A stretch of DNA of 64,000 bases, from assembly GCA_963729075.1 (NCBI GenBank), contig CAVSMU010000015.1, forward strand, positions 12,010 through 76,009, given 5' to 3'. This document shows positions 1 to 7,538 of the stretch, one piece after another. The position numbers and the translations under genes are program-made. Positions within the stretch are counted from its first letter, which is position 1, and every line of letters starts with the position of its first letter. The notes under the pieces are model-generated. The model had not been told where the DNA came from. It worked only from the letters and a program-made list of their open reading frames with translations, and made no database searches. This DNA is from WHSW01 sp963729075. Its GTDB lineage: Bacteria; Actinomycetota; Thermoleophilia; Solirubrobacterales; 70-9.

Positions 1-112
1 CGGGCGCACGGTCCACGAGCTGGGCCCGCCGCCCGAGCACGGGATCGAGGTCGAGGTCTCGCTCGGGAGCGAGTGGCACCGCGATCCGATGGCGCTCGAC
101 CGCTATCCCTGA
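1..112 (+). CDS. C-terminal end of an unidentified protein (cut by window edge)
   Basis: An open frame enters from the left edge and stops at TGA 110-112, giving about 36 residues ending in DRYP. The tail contains EHGIEVEVSLGSEWHRDP, a charged, beta-like segment. I do not recognise the family. It is followed 41 bp later by the next plus-strand gene, so the two may share a transcript. Confidence 0.45.
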   Translation, partial: GRTVHELGPPPEHGIEVEVSLGSEWHRDPMALDRYP

Positions 113-153
113 GCGCAACATGAGCGACGCGTGGGCATAGGGAGCGCCGAACG

Positions 154-774
154 GTGGCCGAATCGCAACTTGCCGAGGAGTTCCTTCCGGTGTTCGACGT
201 CTCGGACGCGGTCGCAACCGTGGTCGAGGGTGACCGGGGGACGGCGTGGGAGGCGTTGCTCGAAGTCGACCTCCTGAAACTCGGTCGCGAGGCGCCACTG
301 GTCGGGATGCTCGGCGGCCTGCGGATGCTCCCCGAGGTGGTCGGACACCTCCTGCACGGCGAGCGCCCGGCCAAGTCGCCCGAGTCGATGCGGCTGCGCG
401 ACCTTCAGTCGATCCCGATGTACGAGGGCGGCTGGATCCTGCTCGGCGAGCGCCCGGGGAGGGAGATCGCGCTCGGGCTCGTCGGGAAGTTCTGGCGGCC
501 GGTGATCGAGTGGGCGGGAGTTCGGACCGCTGATGAGTTCCGCGCCTTCGACGAGCCCGGTTTCGCGAAGACTGTCTACGACCTTTCGGCGCGCGAGCTC
601 GAGCCGAACAAGACACTGCTCTCGGGCCTGATGCGCACGGCGACCACCGACGAGCAGGCGCGGCGGTGGTTCCGCCGCTACTGGACCTTCGGGGTCGGCT
701 CGGGCGCGCATGTTCTCGTCGGCGCGCTGCTCGACTCGGCGCGGCGAACGGCAGAGGGCGATCCGGAGGGGTAG
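154..774 (+). CDS. SRPBCC-like hypothetical protein
   Basis: The product has 206 residues from a GTG start. The N-terminal FDVSDAVATVVEGDRGTAW stretch, the central GWILLGERPGREIALGLVGKFW strand pair and a C-terminal long helix resemble the helix-grip fold of SRPBCC/polyketide-cyclase-like proteins that bind hydrophobic ligands in a cavity. No signal peptide or membrane segment is visible. No catalytic residue can be named, so only fold-level assignment is offered. The next 245 bp up to the tRNA hold no supported gene. Confidence 0.6.
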   Translation: MAESQLAEEFLPVFDVSDAVATVVEGDRGTAWEALLEVDLLKLGREAPLVGMLGGLRMLPEVVGHLLHGERPAKSPESMRLRDLQSIPMYEGGWILLGERPGREIALGLVGKFWRPVIEWAGVRTADEFRAFDEPGFAKTVYDLSARELEPNKTLLSGLMRTATTDEQARRWFRRYWTFGVGSGAHVLVGALLDSARRTAEGDPEG

Positions 775-1019
775 CGGTCGAGCGTGGAAGGCGGTTTCGT
801 GAGGACCCACCCTTCCGGCCGCTGGATGCCGCGCAGTCTGGCCCTGGAGGTGCACGGCGAAACTCGCATTCGGGACGCTCATCCTCCGGTCGGGGGCGAA
901 GAAGGCGCGGCGCGCGCGATCTCACCCCATGCAAGTCTTGGGACACATCCGGGACACAACCTGAATGGCATCGGATCGAAGGAGGTCCAGAAACCTCGGA
1001 TCTCCAGGGCTTTCTTCGA

Positions 1020-1093
1020 TGCCGGAGGAGGGACTCGAACCCCCGACACGCGGATTATGATTCCGCTGCTCTAACCAGCTGAGCTACTCCGGC
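1020..1093 (-). tRNA. tRNA-Met (anticodon CAT)
   Basis: On the minus strand the acceptor strands GCCGGAG (1087-1093) and CTCCGGC (1021-1027) pair perfectly. The D arm is GCTCAGCTGGTTAGAGC, the anticodon stem GCGGA/TCCGC closes a 7-base loop ATCATAA with CAT at 34-36, and the T loop is TTCGAGT. The discriminator is A (position 1020) and CCA is not encoded. A perfect 1-72 pair argues against initiator tRNA. CAT could also be Ile2 if the C is lysidine-modified, but elongator Met is the default. The first ten bases overlap the end of the MFS gene. Confidence 0.93.
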
Positions 1094-2385
1094 GGGGGGT
1101 CGAATCGTAGCGGCGGGTGGAGGGGCTTCGGGGTCGGTTGTGCGGCCGCTCGTCGCGCTCCGCGGGTACGGAGAAGCGGCCGCGCGATCGCCGCGCAGGT
1201 CGCCCCGAGCACCACTCCGGCGAGCACCCATGTCGCGCTCACTCCCTGCGCCGCCGCGAGTGCTCCGAGCCCCAGGTTCGCCACGAGGGAGCCGCTCTGC
1301 GTCGCGAACGACTCGGCGGACATCAGCGTGGCGCGCGCCTTGGATCCGACGGCATCGTTGAGCAGCTCGTAGTGCATCGGCTCGGCGAGTCCGAGGAGGG
1401 CGTACGCGAGTAGATAGACCGCGGCGAACGCAAGCGGACTCGCCGGCGCACCGAGGACGGCGACGCAAACGGCCCCGACGCCGAGGATGGTCAGGTACGC
1501 GGGCCTGAGCCCAAGCCGACGGGCGACGACCGGGCTCAGGCCGGCGCCCAGCGCGACCGCAAGCATCGAGGCGGCCGCCAGTGCGCCGAAGACGAAGCCC
1601 TCGGTTCCGGAAGCCCCGAGCAGGTCGGCGAGCCGAGGCTGCCAGAGCAGCTCGACCGCGGTGAGGCAGACGCCGAGCGCGATCGCGGTGGCGAATACCA
1701 CCCGCACGGTCACGGACGCGGCCGCCTCGGCGCGGGCTGTGGCGACCACCTCGCGCGTCTGGCGCCCGATGGACTCCCGCTCATCGGGCCGCGAGCGGGC
1801 GGGCTCGCGCACCAGCACGGCGACCGCGACGAAGTAGACGCTCGCCGCCACCGCCCCGGCGAGCGCCGCGATCCCGTAGCCGGAGAACGCGCCGCTGCCG
1901 GGGCCCGCGATCGCGACGAGCGCCCCGCCGAGCAGCGATCCGGCCGCCATCCCGATCGCCTCGGCGGCGGTCCCGCGCGAGAGCCCGCGCGCGAGGGGCG
2001 CCAGTGGATCGATCGACCGCAGCGAGTCGACGTACCAGGCCTCGAGCGCGCCGGAGATCATCGCCCGGCCGGCGGCGAGCAGGCCCGTGGAGGCCGCGAA
2101 CGCGCCGATGCTCTGCGCCGCCGCGAAGACGAGCAGGCTCAGCGCCGTCAGCGCCGCACCGGCGAGCATCACGCGCCGGCGGCCGACCGTGTCCGCGAGC
2201 GCTCCGCTCGGGACCTCGAGCAGCATGGTCACAACGCTGTGGACCGCCAGGACGGCGCCGATCGCGCCGAGCGACAGCCCACGGGCCTCGGGCGTGATCA
2301 CCATGAACGGCAGCACGAGGCCGACCGGCGCCCAGCGCAGCGCCCCGAGGACGACGTAGTGGCGGGTCAGCCGCGCGGTGCTCAC
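1084..2385 (-). CDS. MFS transporter, probable drug exporter
   Basis: The product has 433 residues and roughly twelve hydrophobic segments with the major facilitator motif A variant GALADTVGRRRV between the second and third helices. Such proteins are proton-driven exporters or uptake carriers in the inner membrane; the substrate is unknown. The GTG start (2383-2385) overlaps the stop of the upstream regulator as GTGA, so the two are translationally coupled. The stop codon TAG falls inside the 5' acceptor region of tRNA-Met, an unusual gene-tRNA overlap. A proline-rich tail (PKPLHPPLRFDPPPE) ends the protein. Confidence 0.85.
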   Translation of the reverse strand: MSTARLTRHYVVLGALRWAPVGLVLPFMVITPEARGLSLGAIGAVLAVHSVVTMLLEVPSGALADTVGRRRVMLAGAALTALSLLVFAAAQSIGAFAASTGLLAAGRAMISGALEAWYVDSLRSIDPLAPLARGLSRGTAAEAIGMAAGSLLGGALVAIAGPGSGAFSGYGIAALAGAVAASVYFVAVAVLVREPARSRPDERESIGRQTREVVATARAEAAASVTVRVVFATAIALGVCLTAVELLWQPRLADLLGASGTEGFVFGALAAASMLAVALGAGLSPVVARRLGLRPAYLTILGVGAVCVAVLGAPASPLAFAAVYLLAYALLGLAEPMHYELLNDAVGSKARATLMSAESFATQSGSLVANLGLGALAAAQGVSATWVLAGVVLGATCAAIARPLLRTRGARRAAAQPTPKPLHPPLRFDPPPE

Positions 2386-2948
2386 GCCTCACCGCGTCGC
2401 TGCGGGAAGGCGTGGAACACCACCGCCACCCGCTCGGTGTCCTCGGCGCGGACCTTGCGTGCGGCGTAGCGGTCGAGCACCGCGAGCACCTCGTCCGCGA
2501 GTGCCCGGAGCTCGACCGGGGTGAGCTCGAACCACTGGTCGGTGCCGTTGGCCGCCGCCCGCCAGGGGCGATCCCAACCGGGGAGCTCGTCGTACCAGCG
2601 CTCGATCCAGCGCGCGTATTCGGCGACCAGCTGGCGCCCGATCGCGCGGTCGGCCTCGAGCATCCCGACGTCGTCGGTGTCGAGCGACCACTCCATGCCC
2701 GGGTCGACCGCGCGCCACCAGCGCTCACGACCGCGGTTGCGCTCAGCATCGTCCTCGACGAACCCGTACTTGGCCAGGATGCGCAGGTGGTAGCTCGTCG
2801 CGCCGCTCGACTCGTCGAGCATCCTCGCGAGCATCGACGCGGTCGCCGGGCCCTCCTTTCGCAGCGCTCCGATCAGCCGGAGTCGCAGCGGATGCGCCAT
2901 CGCGCGCAGCACCTGGGCGTCCTCGATCTTGCGCAGCGACTGGGCCAT
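2382..2948 (-). CDS. ArsR-type winged-helix transcriptional regulator
   Basis: From ATG at 2946-2948 the product has 188 residues. It begins MAQSLRKIEDAQVLRAMAHP followed by LRLRLIGALRKEGPATASMLARMLDESSGATSYHLRILAKYGFVEDD, the typical ArsR-like helix-turn-helix, then a longer C-terminal helical region. An AAAGG ribosome site lies nine bases upstream of this ATG, supporting it over an upstream in-frame start. The gene is coupled to the MFS transporter and a perfect inverted repeat covers its ribosome site and start codon, so autorepression of the pair is likely. The inducer is unknown. Confidence 0.85.
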   Translation of the reverse strand: MAQSLRKIEDAQVLRAMAHPLRLRLIGALRKEGPATASMLARMLDESSGATSYHLRILAKYGFVEDDAERNRGRERWWRAVDPGMEWSLDTDDVGMLEADRAIGRQLVAEYARWIERWYDELPGWDRPWRAAANGTDQWFELTPVELRALADEVLAVLDRYAARKVRAEDTERVAVVFHAFPQRRGEA

Positions 2949-2966
2949 GCAAAGAAACCTTTGCAT
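2947..2966 (-). promoter_or_regulatory. Palindromic operator over the regulator's ribosome site
   Basis: Arms ATGCAAAG (2947-2954) and CTTTGCAT (2959-2966) are perfect inverted repeats around AAAC. The element covers the AAAGG ribosome site and part of the ATG of the ArsR-type gene. Dimeric winged-helix regulators bind such sites, so this is a good candidate autoregulatory operator. Binding is inferred. Confidence 0.65.
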
Positions 2967-3022
2967 AGATCTGCCGCCATCGGACTTCCGGGGTCGAGTG
3001 GAAGGTTGCGCCGAGCACGCAT

Positions 3023-3904
3023 ATGCTCCGGTGCAGAGGATTTCGTGGCGTACGGAAACGCACGAGAGAGGAGACCACTTGGAGCGGACCACGAGCCGCC
3101 GGGCAACGCAGCGCGATCAAGTCAACGGACGGGCTACCCCCGTCATCGCCGGACGGCATCCCCGAGCCCACCGACGCCGAGCGCGCGGTCGCCGATCTGC
3201 TGCCGATCGCAGCCGACGAGCGCAACGCGCAGGACGCGCTCGCCCGGGTGCCGCTCTGGTTCCACACCTTCGCCCTCGGCGACGGTCTCTACACGCCCGG
3301 CGTGGCACGCGACCACCGCTACCGGGTCCCGTTCCTCCCTGAGGATCTGCGCGGCGCGAGCGTCCTCGACGTCGGCACGTTCGACGGCTTCTACGCCTTC
3401 CTCGCCGAGTCGCGCGGCGCCGACCGCGTTGTCGCCGTCGACAACGAGCAGTACCGGGACTGGGTCCGTGCGCGGTGGGGCGTCGACCTCGAGGGCGGCG
3501 AGGGGTTCCGTGCGATCGCGGGGCTGCTCGACTCAGACGTCCAGTACGTGCGGATCGACGCCTTCGACGTCGGCCGCCTCGCAGAACGGTTCGATCTGGT
3601 CCTCTGCTTCGGCCTCCTGCATCGGGTCGAGAATCCGCTCGGCCTGCTGCGCACCCTGCGCGAGCGGCTCGCGCCGGGTGGGAGGCTGCTGCTCGAGACC
3701 CACGGCGTCGACAAGGAGCTGCCGGTGCCGGGGATCGAGGTGTACGGGCACGGAGACGTCTACGCGCGCGACGACTTCGTCTACTGGGGCTTCGGCGGCG
3801 CGGGCCTGTCCAAGCTGGCGCACAACGCGGGATTCGACGACACCGAAGTTCTGGCCGACGTCGTCATCGATGGCCACCCCCGCATCATCGCCGGCCTCAC
3901 GTAG
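3023..3904 (+). CDS. CmoB-like (DUF1698) SAM-dependent methyltransferase
   Basis: The product has up to 293 residues. The core reads PLWFHTFALGDGLYTPG, then the SAM-binding motif SVLDVGTFDGFYAF, VVAVDNEQ, and FDLVLCFGLLHRVENP with LLLETHG after it. This order (WFH, GLYTPG, DVGT-DGF) matches the DUF1698/CmoB family, whose founding member modifies wobble uridine in tRNA; actinobacterial members may act on other substrates. The first 40-50 residues are not conserved-looking and the start is uncertain. The gene is divergent from the ArsR-type regulator. Confidence 0.75.
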   Translation: MLRCRGFRGVRKRTREETTWSGPRAAGQRSAIKSTDGLPPSSPDGIPEPTDAERAVADLLPIAADERNAQDALARVPLWFHTFALGDGLYTPGVARDHRYRVPFLPEDLRGASVLDVGTFDGFYAFLAESRGADRVVAVDNEQYRDWVRARWGVDLEGGEGFRAIAGLLDSDVQYVRIDAFDVGRLAERFDLVLCFGLLHRVENPLGLLRTLRERLAPGGRLLLETHGVDKELPVPGIEVYGHGDVYARDDFVYWGFGGAGLSKLAHNAGFDDTEVLADVVIDGHPRIIAGLT

Positions 3905-3963
3905 GCGTCGTTCACGCCTTGATCACCTGGGGGTGACGGCTCGATAACAAGCGGCGGCCGCCG

Positions 3964-3977
3964 GCATGGTGCCATGC
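3964..3977. repeat. Short perfect palindrome before the phosphodiesterase start
   Basis: GCATGG (3964-3969) and CCATGC (3972-3977) are inverted repeats separated by TG, ending four bases before the GTG start at 3982. It could occlude translation initiation or bind a regulator; there is no further support. Confidence 0.35.
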
Positions 3978-3981
3978 GGTC

Positions 3982-4779
3982 GTGGCCGCGCCGGTCCTGA
4001 TCGCGCATCGCCTCGGTCGAGCGTATGGCCCCGACTCCTCCCGCCTCGCCCTCGCCACTGCGCTCGCCGGGGGAGTCGAAGCGGTGGAGACCGACGTGTG
4101 CCTTACCGCCGACGACGAGCTCGTCGTCCTTCACGATCCGCTGCTCTCGCTCGGCACGACCCTCTCCGGCTGGGCGCACGAACGCGCCGCGAGCGAGATC
4201 TGCGCCGCGCGCCTGCGCGACCGTGGGGGCGCGGTCGTCGACGAGGGCCCGATGCGCCTCGCCGAGCTGCTCGACCTGATGCCGCCCGACCTGCCGCTGC
4301 AGCTCGAGGTCAAGGCCCACGCCGACCGCGCGCTGGCGGCGCGCACCGCGCGGGTGCTCTGTGAGCGCTGCCACGCGGAGCGCGGCCGGCTCGAGGTGAT
4401 CAGCTTTCACTCGAGCGCCTGCGCGACCGCGGCAGCCCACGGCTACTTCGCGCGGCTTGTCGTCTGGACCGACAACTCGCCGGACCAGATCGCCGCGTGG
4501 GCTCGCCGACGCGGTGTGGCGGGCGTGTCGGTGGAGGACTTCCTGGTCTCGGACCACGTCGCCCGAGTCATGCGCCTCGCCGGGCTGAGCCTCAACACGG
4601 GCACGATCAACGAGCTCGACATCGCCCGGCGGGTGATCGCGCTGGCGGCGCCGGACGCGATCTGCACCGACCGGCCGCTCGAGCTTCGCGCCGAGCTCGA
4701 GGCGGCGGTTCGATCGGCCGATCATGATCTGCGCGGTGACGACCGCCTGCTTCTACGACGAGCGCTGCCTCTCCCATGA
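3982..4779 (+). CDS. Glycerophosphodiester phosphodiesterase family protein
   Basis: The product has 265 residues from a GTG start. It opens with VLIAHRLGRAYGPDSS (the family's HRG region, here HRLG) and has EAVETDVCLTADDELVVLHDPLL, which carries the metal-binding E-x-D and general-acid His of the TIM-barrel GDPD fold, then LQLEVKAH and VWTDN. It should hydrolyse glycerophosphodiesters to glycerol-3-phosphate and an alcohol. There is no signal peptide, so it is probably cytosolic. Its last 56 bp overlap the deacetylase-family gene in another frame, implying co-transcription. Confidence 0.85.
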   Translation: MAAPVLIAHRLGRAYGPDSSRLALATALAGGVEAVETDVCLTADDELVVLHDPLLSLGTTLSGWAHERAASEICAARLRDRGGAVVDEGPMRLAELLDLMPPDLPLQLEVKAHADRALAARTARVLCERCHAERGRLEVISFHSSACATAAAHGYFARLVVWTDNSPDQIAAWARRRGVAGVSVEDFLVSDHVARVMRLAGLSLNTGTINELDIARRVIALAAPDAICTDRPLELRAELEAAVRSADHDLRGDDRLLLRRALPLP

Positions 4780-5821
4780 CAACGGCTCGATGGTCCTCGA
4801 CGAGCGTGCCTCGGCGTGGCTCGACGTGCCGCACTTCGAGCGGCCCGAGCGCCTCACGCGGACCTGGAGCGTGCTCGAGCAGGCGGGCGTCGCCGCGAAG
4901 CTCCACCGGCTCGAGTTGCGCCGGGCGACCCGCGAGGAGCTCGAGCTCGTCCATGCGCCGGCGCTGATCGACGAGATCGAGGGCGCCTGCGCTCGAGGGG
5001 AATACGCCTGGGTGGGACCCGAGGCGCGGCTCGGACCCGAAAGCTGGGAGCCGGCCCTCGTGGCGCCCGGCGGGGTGCTCGCGGTCGTCGACGCCGTTGT
5101 CGAGGGTGCCGCCGACAACGGGATCGCGTTGGTACGCCCGCCGGGACACCACTCGACCGCCGACACCCCCATGGGTTTCTGTCTCTTCAACAGCGTCGCG
5201 ATCGCCGCTCGCCATGCCCAGCGCCGCGACGACGTCGACCGGGTCGCGATCGTCGACTGGGACGTGCACCACGGCAACGGCACCGAGGCGATCTTCTACG
5301 ACGACCCCTCGGTCCTCTACATCTCCCTGCACCAGGACGATCTCTACCCCGAGGGCGCCGGGACGCTGGAGCACCGGGGCGCGGGATCGGGGGAGGGATA
5401 CACGGTGAACGTGCCGTTGCCGGCGGGCACCGGCGATGCCGGCTACCTGCTCGCCTGGGACGACGTGATCGCTCCCAGGCTGGCCTCCTTCGCTCCCGAC
5501 CTGCTCCTGATCTCCGCCGGCCAGGACCCCGCCGCGAGTGACCCGCTCGGCCGGATGAGCGTCACGGCCGACGGCTTCCGGGCGCTCACCCGCCGCGCCG
5601 GATCGGCAGCGGAGCGGCATTGCCAGAGCCGGATCGCGATCGCGCTCGAGGGTGGTTACAGCCTCGAGCACAGCCCGTTCTGCAACCTCGCGATCGTCGA
5701 GGAGCTTGCCGGGCTCGAGCCCGCGCTGCCCGGCGACCCGCTCGAGCTCGACGTCCCCGACGGCCTGCGCGACTTCGAGCGCGCGGCGGTGGAGCGCGCC
5801 GCGGCCGCGAACGTACGCTGA
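4724..5821 (+). CDS. Histone deacetylase family protein (acetylpolyamine/acetoin-utilisation type)
   Basis: The product has 365 residues. The zinc amidohydrolase motifs are complete: RPPGHHSTADTPMGFCLFNS holds the paired catalytic histidines, VAIVDWDVHHGNGT supplies two zinc ligands, and SAGQDPAASDPLG supplies the third Asp. Bacterial members deacetylate polyamines, acetyl-lysine or related amides. The N-terminus (TTACFYDERCLSHD) matches the family, which supports the start despite the 56-bp overlap with the phosphodiesterase gene. A strong hairpin follows the stop codon directly. Confidence 0.88.
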   Translation: MICAVTTACFYDERCLSHDNGSMVLDERASAWLDVPHFERPERLTRTWSVLEQAGVAAKLHRLELRRATREELELVHAPALIDEIEGACARGEYAWVGPEARLGPESWEPALVAPGGVLAVVDAVVEGAADNGIALVRPPGHHSTADTPMGFCLFNSVAIAARHAQRRDDVDRVAIVDWDVHHGNGTEAIFYDDPSVLYISLHQDDLYPEGAGTLEHRGAGSGEGYTVNVPLPAGTGDAGYLLAWDDVIAPRLASFAPDLLLISAGQDPAASDPLGRMSVTADGFRALTRRAGSAAERHCQSRIAIALEGGYSLEHSPFCNLAIVEELAGLEPALPGDPLELDVPDGLRDFERAAVERAAAANVR

Positions 5822-5853
5822 CGCCGGGCCCGGGTCGCCCCGAGGCCCGGCGT
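5821..5853. terminator. Bidirectional terminator-like hairpin
   Basis: ACGCCGGGCC (5821-5830) pairs perfectly with GGCCCGGCGT (5844-5853) around a GC-rich loop. It lies between the convergent deacetylase-family and SRPBCC genes and could end both transcripts. No U tract is present, as is common in high-GC actinobacteria. Confidence 0.6.
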
Positions 5854-5869
5854 CCCGCGCGCGGCCGTC

Positions 5870-6364
5870 TCAGCCGGAGGCGAGCAGCTCCTCGAGGCGG
5901 TCGTAGGTCTCAGCCATCCCGGCCTCCATCCCCGAGCCGAGCATCCCGTCGCGCTCCTCGTTGGTGTGGAAGATCGACGTCGACGTGATCTTGGTGCGGC
6001 CGTCGCCCAGGTCCTCGAACTCGGCCGTCTCGACGGAGACGTGGCCGGGCATGCCCTCCCACTCGAACGTCTGGACGATGCGCTCGGGGGGTGTGACCTC
6101 GCGAAAGGTGCCGCGGAAGGCGGTCTCGGTGCCGTCCGCATTGCGCATCACGAACCTCCAGGCGCCGCCCGGCTCGGCCTCGAGCTTGTCGATGATCGTC
6201 TCGGTGTCCCGCGGGCCGTACCACTGGGCGGCCTGCTCGGGATCGATGAACGCGTTGAACACGCGCTCACGATCGGCGTCGAAGACGCGCTCGGCATGGA
6301 TCTCGCGCTCCGCCGGCGTGGTGACGGTGAGCTTGTTGCCGGTTGCCTGCTGACCTTCGGTCAT
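5870..6364 (-). CDS. SRPBCC / AHSA1-like domain protein
   Basis: The product has 164 residues. Landmarks include AERVFDADRERVFNAFIDPEQAAQWYGPR and FRGTFREVTPPERIVQTFEWEGMPG, typical of activator-of-Hsp90-like SRPBCC proteins. These form a helix-grip cavity and usually sit beside an ArsR regulator, as here, where its ATG overlaps the regulator's stop (ATGA at 6361-6364). The ligand or client is unknown. It is probably controlled by the regulator through the operator at 6687-6712. Confidence 0.88.
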   Translation of the reverse strand: MTEGQQATGNKLTVTTPAEREIHAERVFDADRERVFNAFIDPEQAAQWYGPRDTETIIDKLEAEPGGAWRFVMRNADGTETAFRGTFREVTPPERIVQTFEWEGMPGHVSVETAEFEDLGDGRTKITSTSIFHTNEERDGMLGSGMEAGMAETYDRLEELLASG

Positions 6365-6699
6365 TGCATCGTTCCTTTCGTGCGCTCGAGGAACTCCCCG
6401 AGGCGGTCGAGTCGTTCATCCAGCATCCGCCCGTAGGCGTCGATCCACGTCCTGGCGTCATCGAGTCGACGCGGTCCCAGCGAGCAGTGACGGGTCCTCC
6501 CGACCTTCTCGGTCGCGACGAGCCCGGCGTCCTCGAGCACCTTCACGTGCTTCTTGATGCCGGTGAGCGACATCGCGAAGGGGTCGGCGAGCTCGCTGAT
6601 CGTGGCGCCGCCGCGGCCGAGCCGCTCGAGGATCCCCCGGCGGGTCGGGTCGGCGAGCGCTGCGAACGTCCGATCGAGTTGAGGCGAATACTGAACCAT
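6361..6699 (-). CDS. ArsR-family transcriptional regulator
   Basis: The product is 112 residues, the usual size for the family. LDRTFAALADPTRRGILERL leads into ISELADPFAMSLTGIKKHVKVLEDAGLVATEK, the winged-helix DNA-binding unit. No metal-binding CxC motif is seen, so it belongs to the non-metal group commonly paired with SRPBCC proteins. The ATG lies at the centre of a perfect inverted repeat, implying autoregulation and possibly a leaderless transcript. Confidence 0.9.
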   Translation of the reverse strand: MVQYSPQLDRTFAALADPTRRGILERLGRGGATISELADPFAMSLTGIKKHVKVLEDAGLVATEKVGRTRHCSLGPRRLDDARTWIDAYGRMLDERLDRLGEFLERTKGTMQ

Positions 6700-6712
6700 C
6701 TAGTTCAGTATT
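6687..6712 (-). promoter_or_regulatory. ArsR operator centred on the start codon
   Basis: AATACTGAAC (6687-6696) and GTTCAGTATT (6703-6712) are perfect 10-bp inverted repeats around CATCTA, which contains the regulator's start codon on the minus strand. TAATAC just upstream of the gene resembles a -10 element placed so that transcription would begin at or next to the ATG. No Shine-Dalgarno sequence can be seen. Confidence 0.7.
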
Positions 6713-6764
6713 ACATATCTGCCCTCCGCGCGGCGCGCCGCCGGGCACCGCTAGGTTCGCCGCG

Positions 6765-7272
6765 ATGACCGAGCAGCCGCAGGAGCCGAACCCGCTGTTC
6801 GAGGAGCTGCTCTGGGTGCACGGCATGATCCGGCGCGACCTCGAAACGGTCCAGCGGCTCGCCGCCGACGTCGACGACGGGCTGGCGGCGCCCGAGGTCG
6901 CGGGGCGCCTCGAGGAACTGAAGACGAACGGCCCGCTCTGGCGGCTGAAGGTCAACTGCTTGCACTACTGCCGCTTCGTTCACAGCCACCACCGACTCGA
7001 GGACGTCGCGCTGTTCCCGGCCATCCGCCGAGATCGACGCTGGCCTCGATTCCGTGGTCGACAAGCTCGAGGCGGACCATCGCGCGGTCGCCGAGCGGCT
7101 CGGCGAGGTCGAGCGCGGGGCGGAGGCGCTCACCGAGAACGACGGTGGCGCGGCGCGGCGCGGGCTCTCGGCCGCGCTGGAGCGCCTCGCGACGACCCTG
7201 CTCGAGCACCTGAGCTTCGAGGAGCGGGAGCTCGAGCGGCCGATGGCGGGGATGCGGGGCTTGAGCGGCTGA
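6765..7272 (+). CDS. Hemerythrin (HHE) domain protein, frameshifted
   Basis: The first frame gives MTEQPQEPNPLFEELLWVHGMIRRDL and NCLHYCRFVHSHHRLEDVALFPAIRR; a shift near 7027 moves the rest to another frame that reads DSVVDKLEADHRAVAERL and ends LLEHLSFEERELERPMAGM. Together they form a complete four-helix hemerythrin-like domain with the expected iron-binding His/Glu residues. Members bind a di-iron centre and sense or store oxygen or nitric oxide. A single-base indel is the simplest explanation for the break. The gene is divergent from the ArsR-type regulator. Confidence 0.75.
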
Positions 7273-7371
7273 GGGCCGCCGCCGCACGCTGATCGACGCC
7301 TGGTAGGAGTCCGAGCACCGGGGTCGAATGAGTACCTGCAGCAAGCCGCCGGTTGGATGTGTAAGCTGCCG

Positions 7372-7520
7372 CGAGTTCGTTAGGACCCGTTAATGCCGAA
7401 TCTCCGCTCGCACGCGGGCGGAGAACGGGGGACCCACTTGTTGGGGCTAACCCACCGCAGGAGACGGTGGGGGCGCAGCTTCTTTTGCGCCAGTCCGTCA
7501 GCTAACCCCGTAGGCCGAAA
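7372..7520 (+). ncRNA. ydaO-yuaA (c-di-AMP) riboswitch
   Basis: The stretch has the family's conserved blocks in order: TTAATGCCGAATC near 7390, GGAGAACGGGGGACCCA (7420-7436), GGGGCTAACCC around 7443-7453, a variable GC hairpin, and CCGTCAGCTAACCCCGTAGGC at its 3' end (7494-7514). These are the core of the c-di-AMP-binding riboswitch that in actinobacteria precedes cell-wall hydrolase genes and turns expression off when c-di-AMP is high. The gene beginning at 7539 fits that regulon. Boundaries are approximate. Confidence 0.88.
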
Positions 7521-7538
7521 AAGGAGACGGAACCCCAC

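Noticed and set aside
930..1019. GGGACACA repeated twice and a tRNA-flanking inverted repeat, suggesting an integration scar
   Set aside because: No integrase, no duplicated tRNA 3' end and no mobile genes are nearby; too short to support an att site.
666..1082. Plus-strand frame ending RRRDSNPRHADYDSAALTS
   Set aside because: The ending is the translated complement of tRNA-Met, a well-known false coding call.
2412..3947. A 511-codon plus-strand frame across the ArsR-type regulator and methyltransferase
   Set aside because: It runs through two recognised genes in other frames and has no domain.
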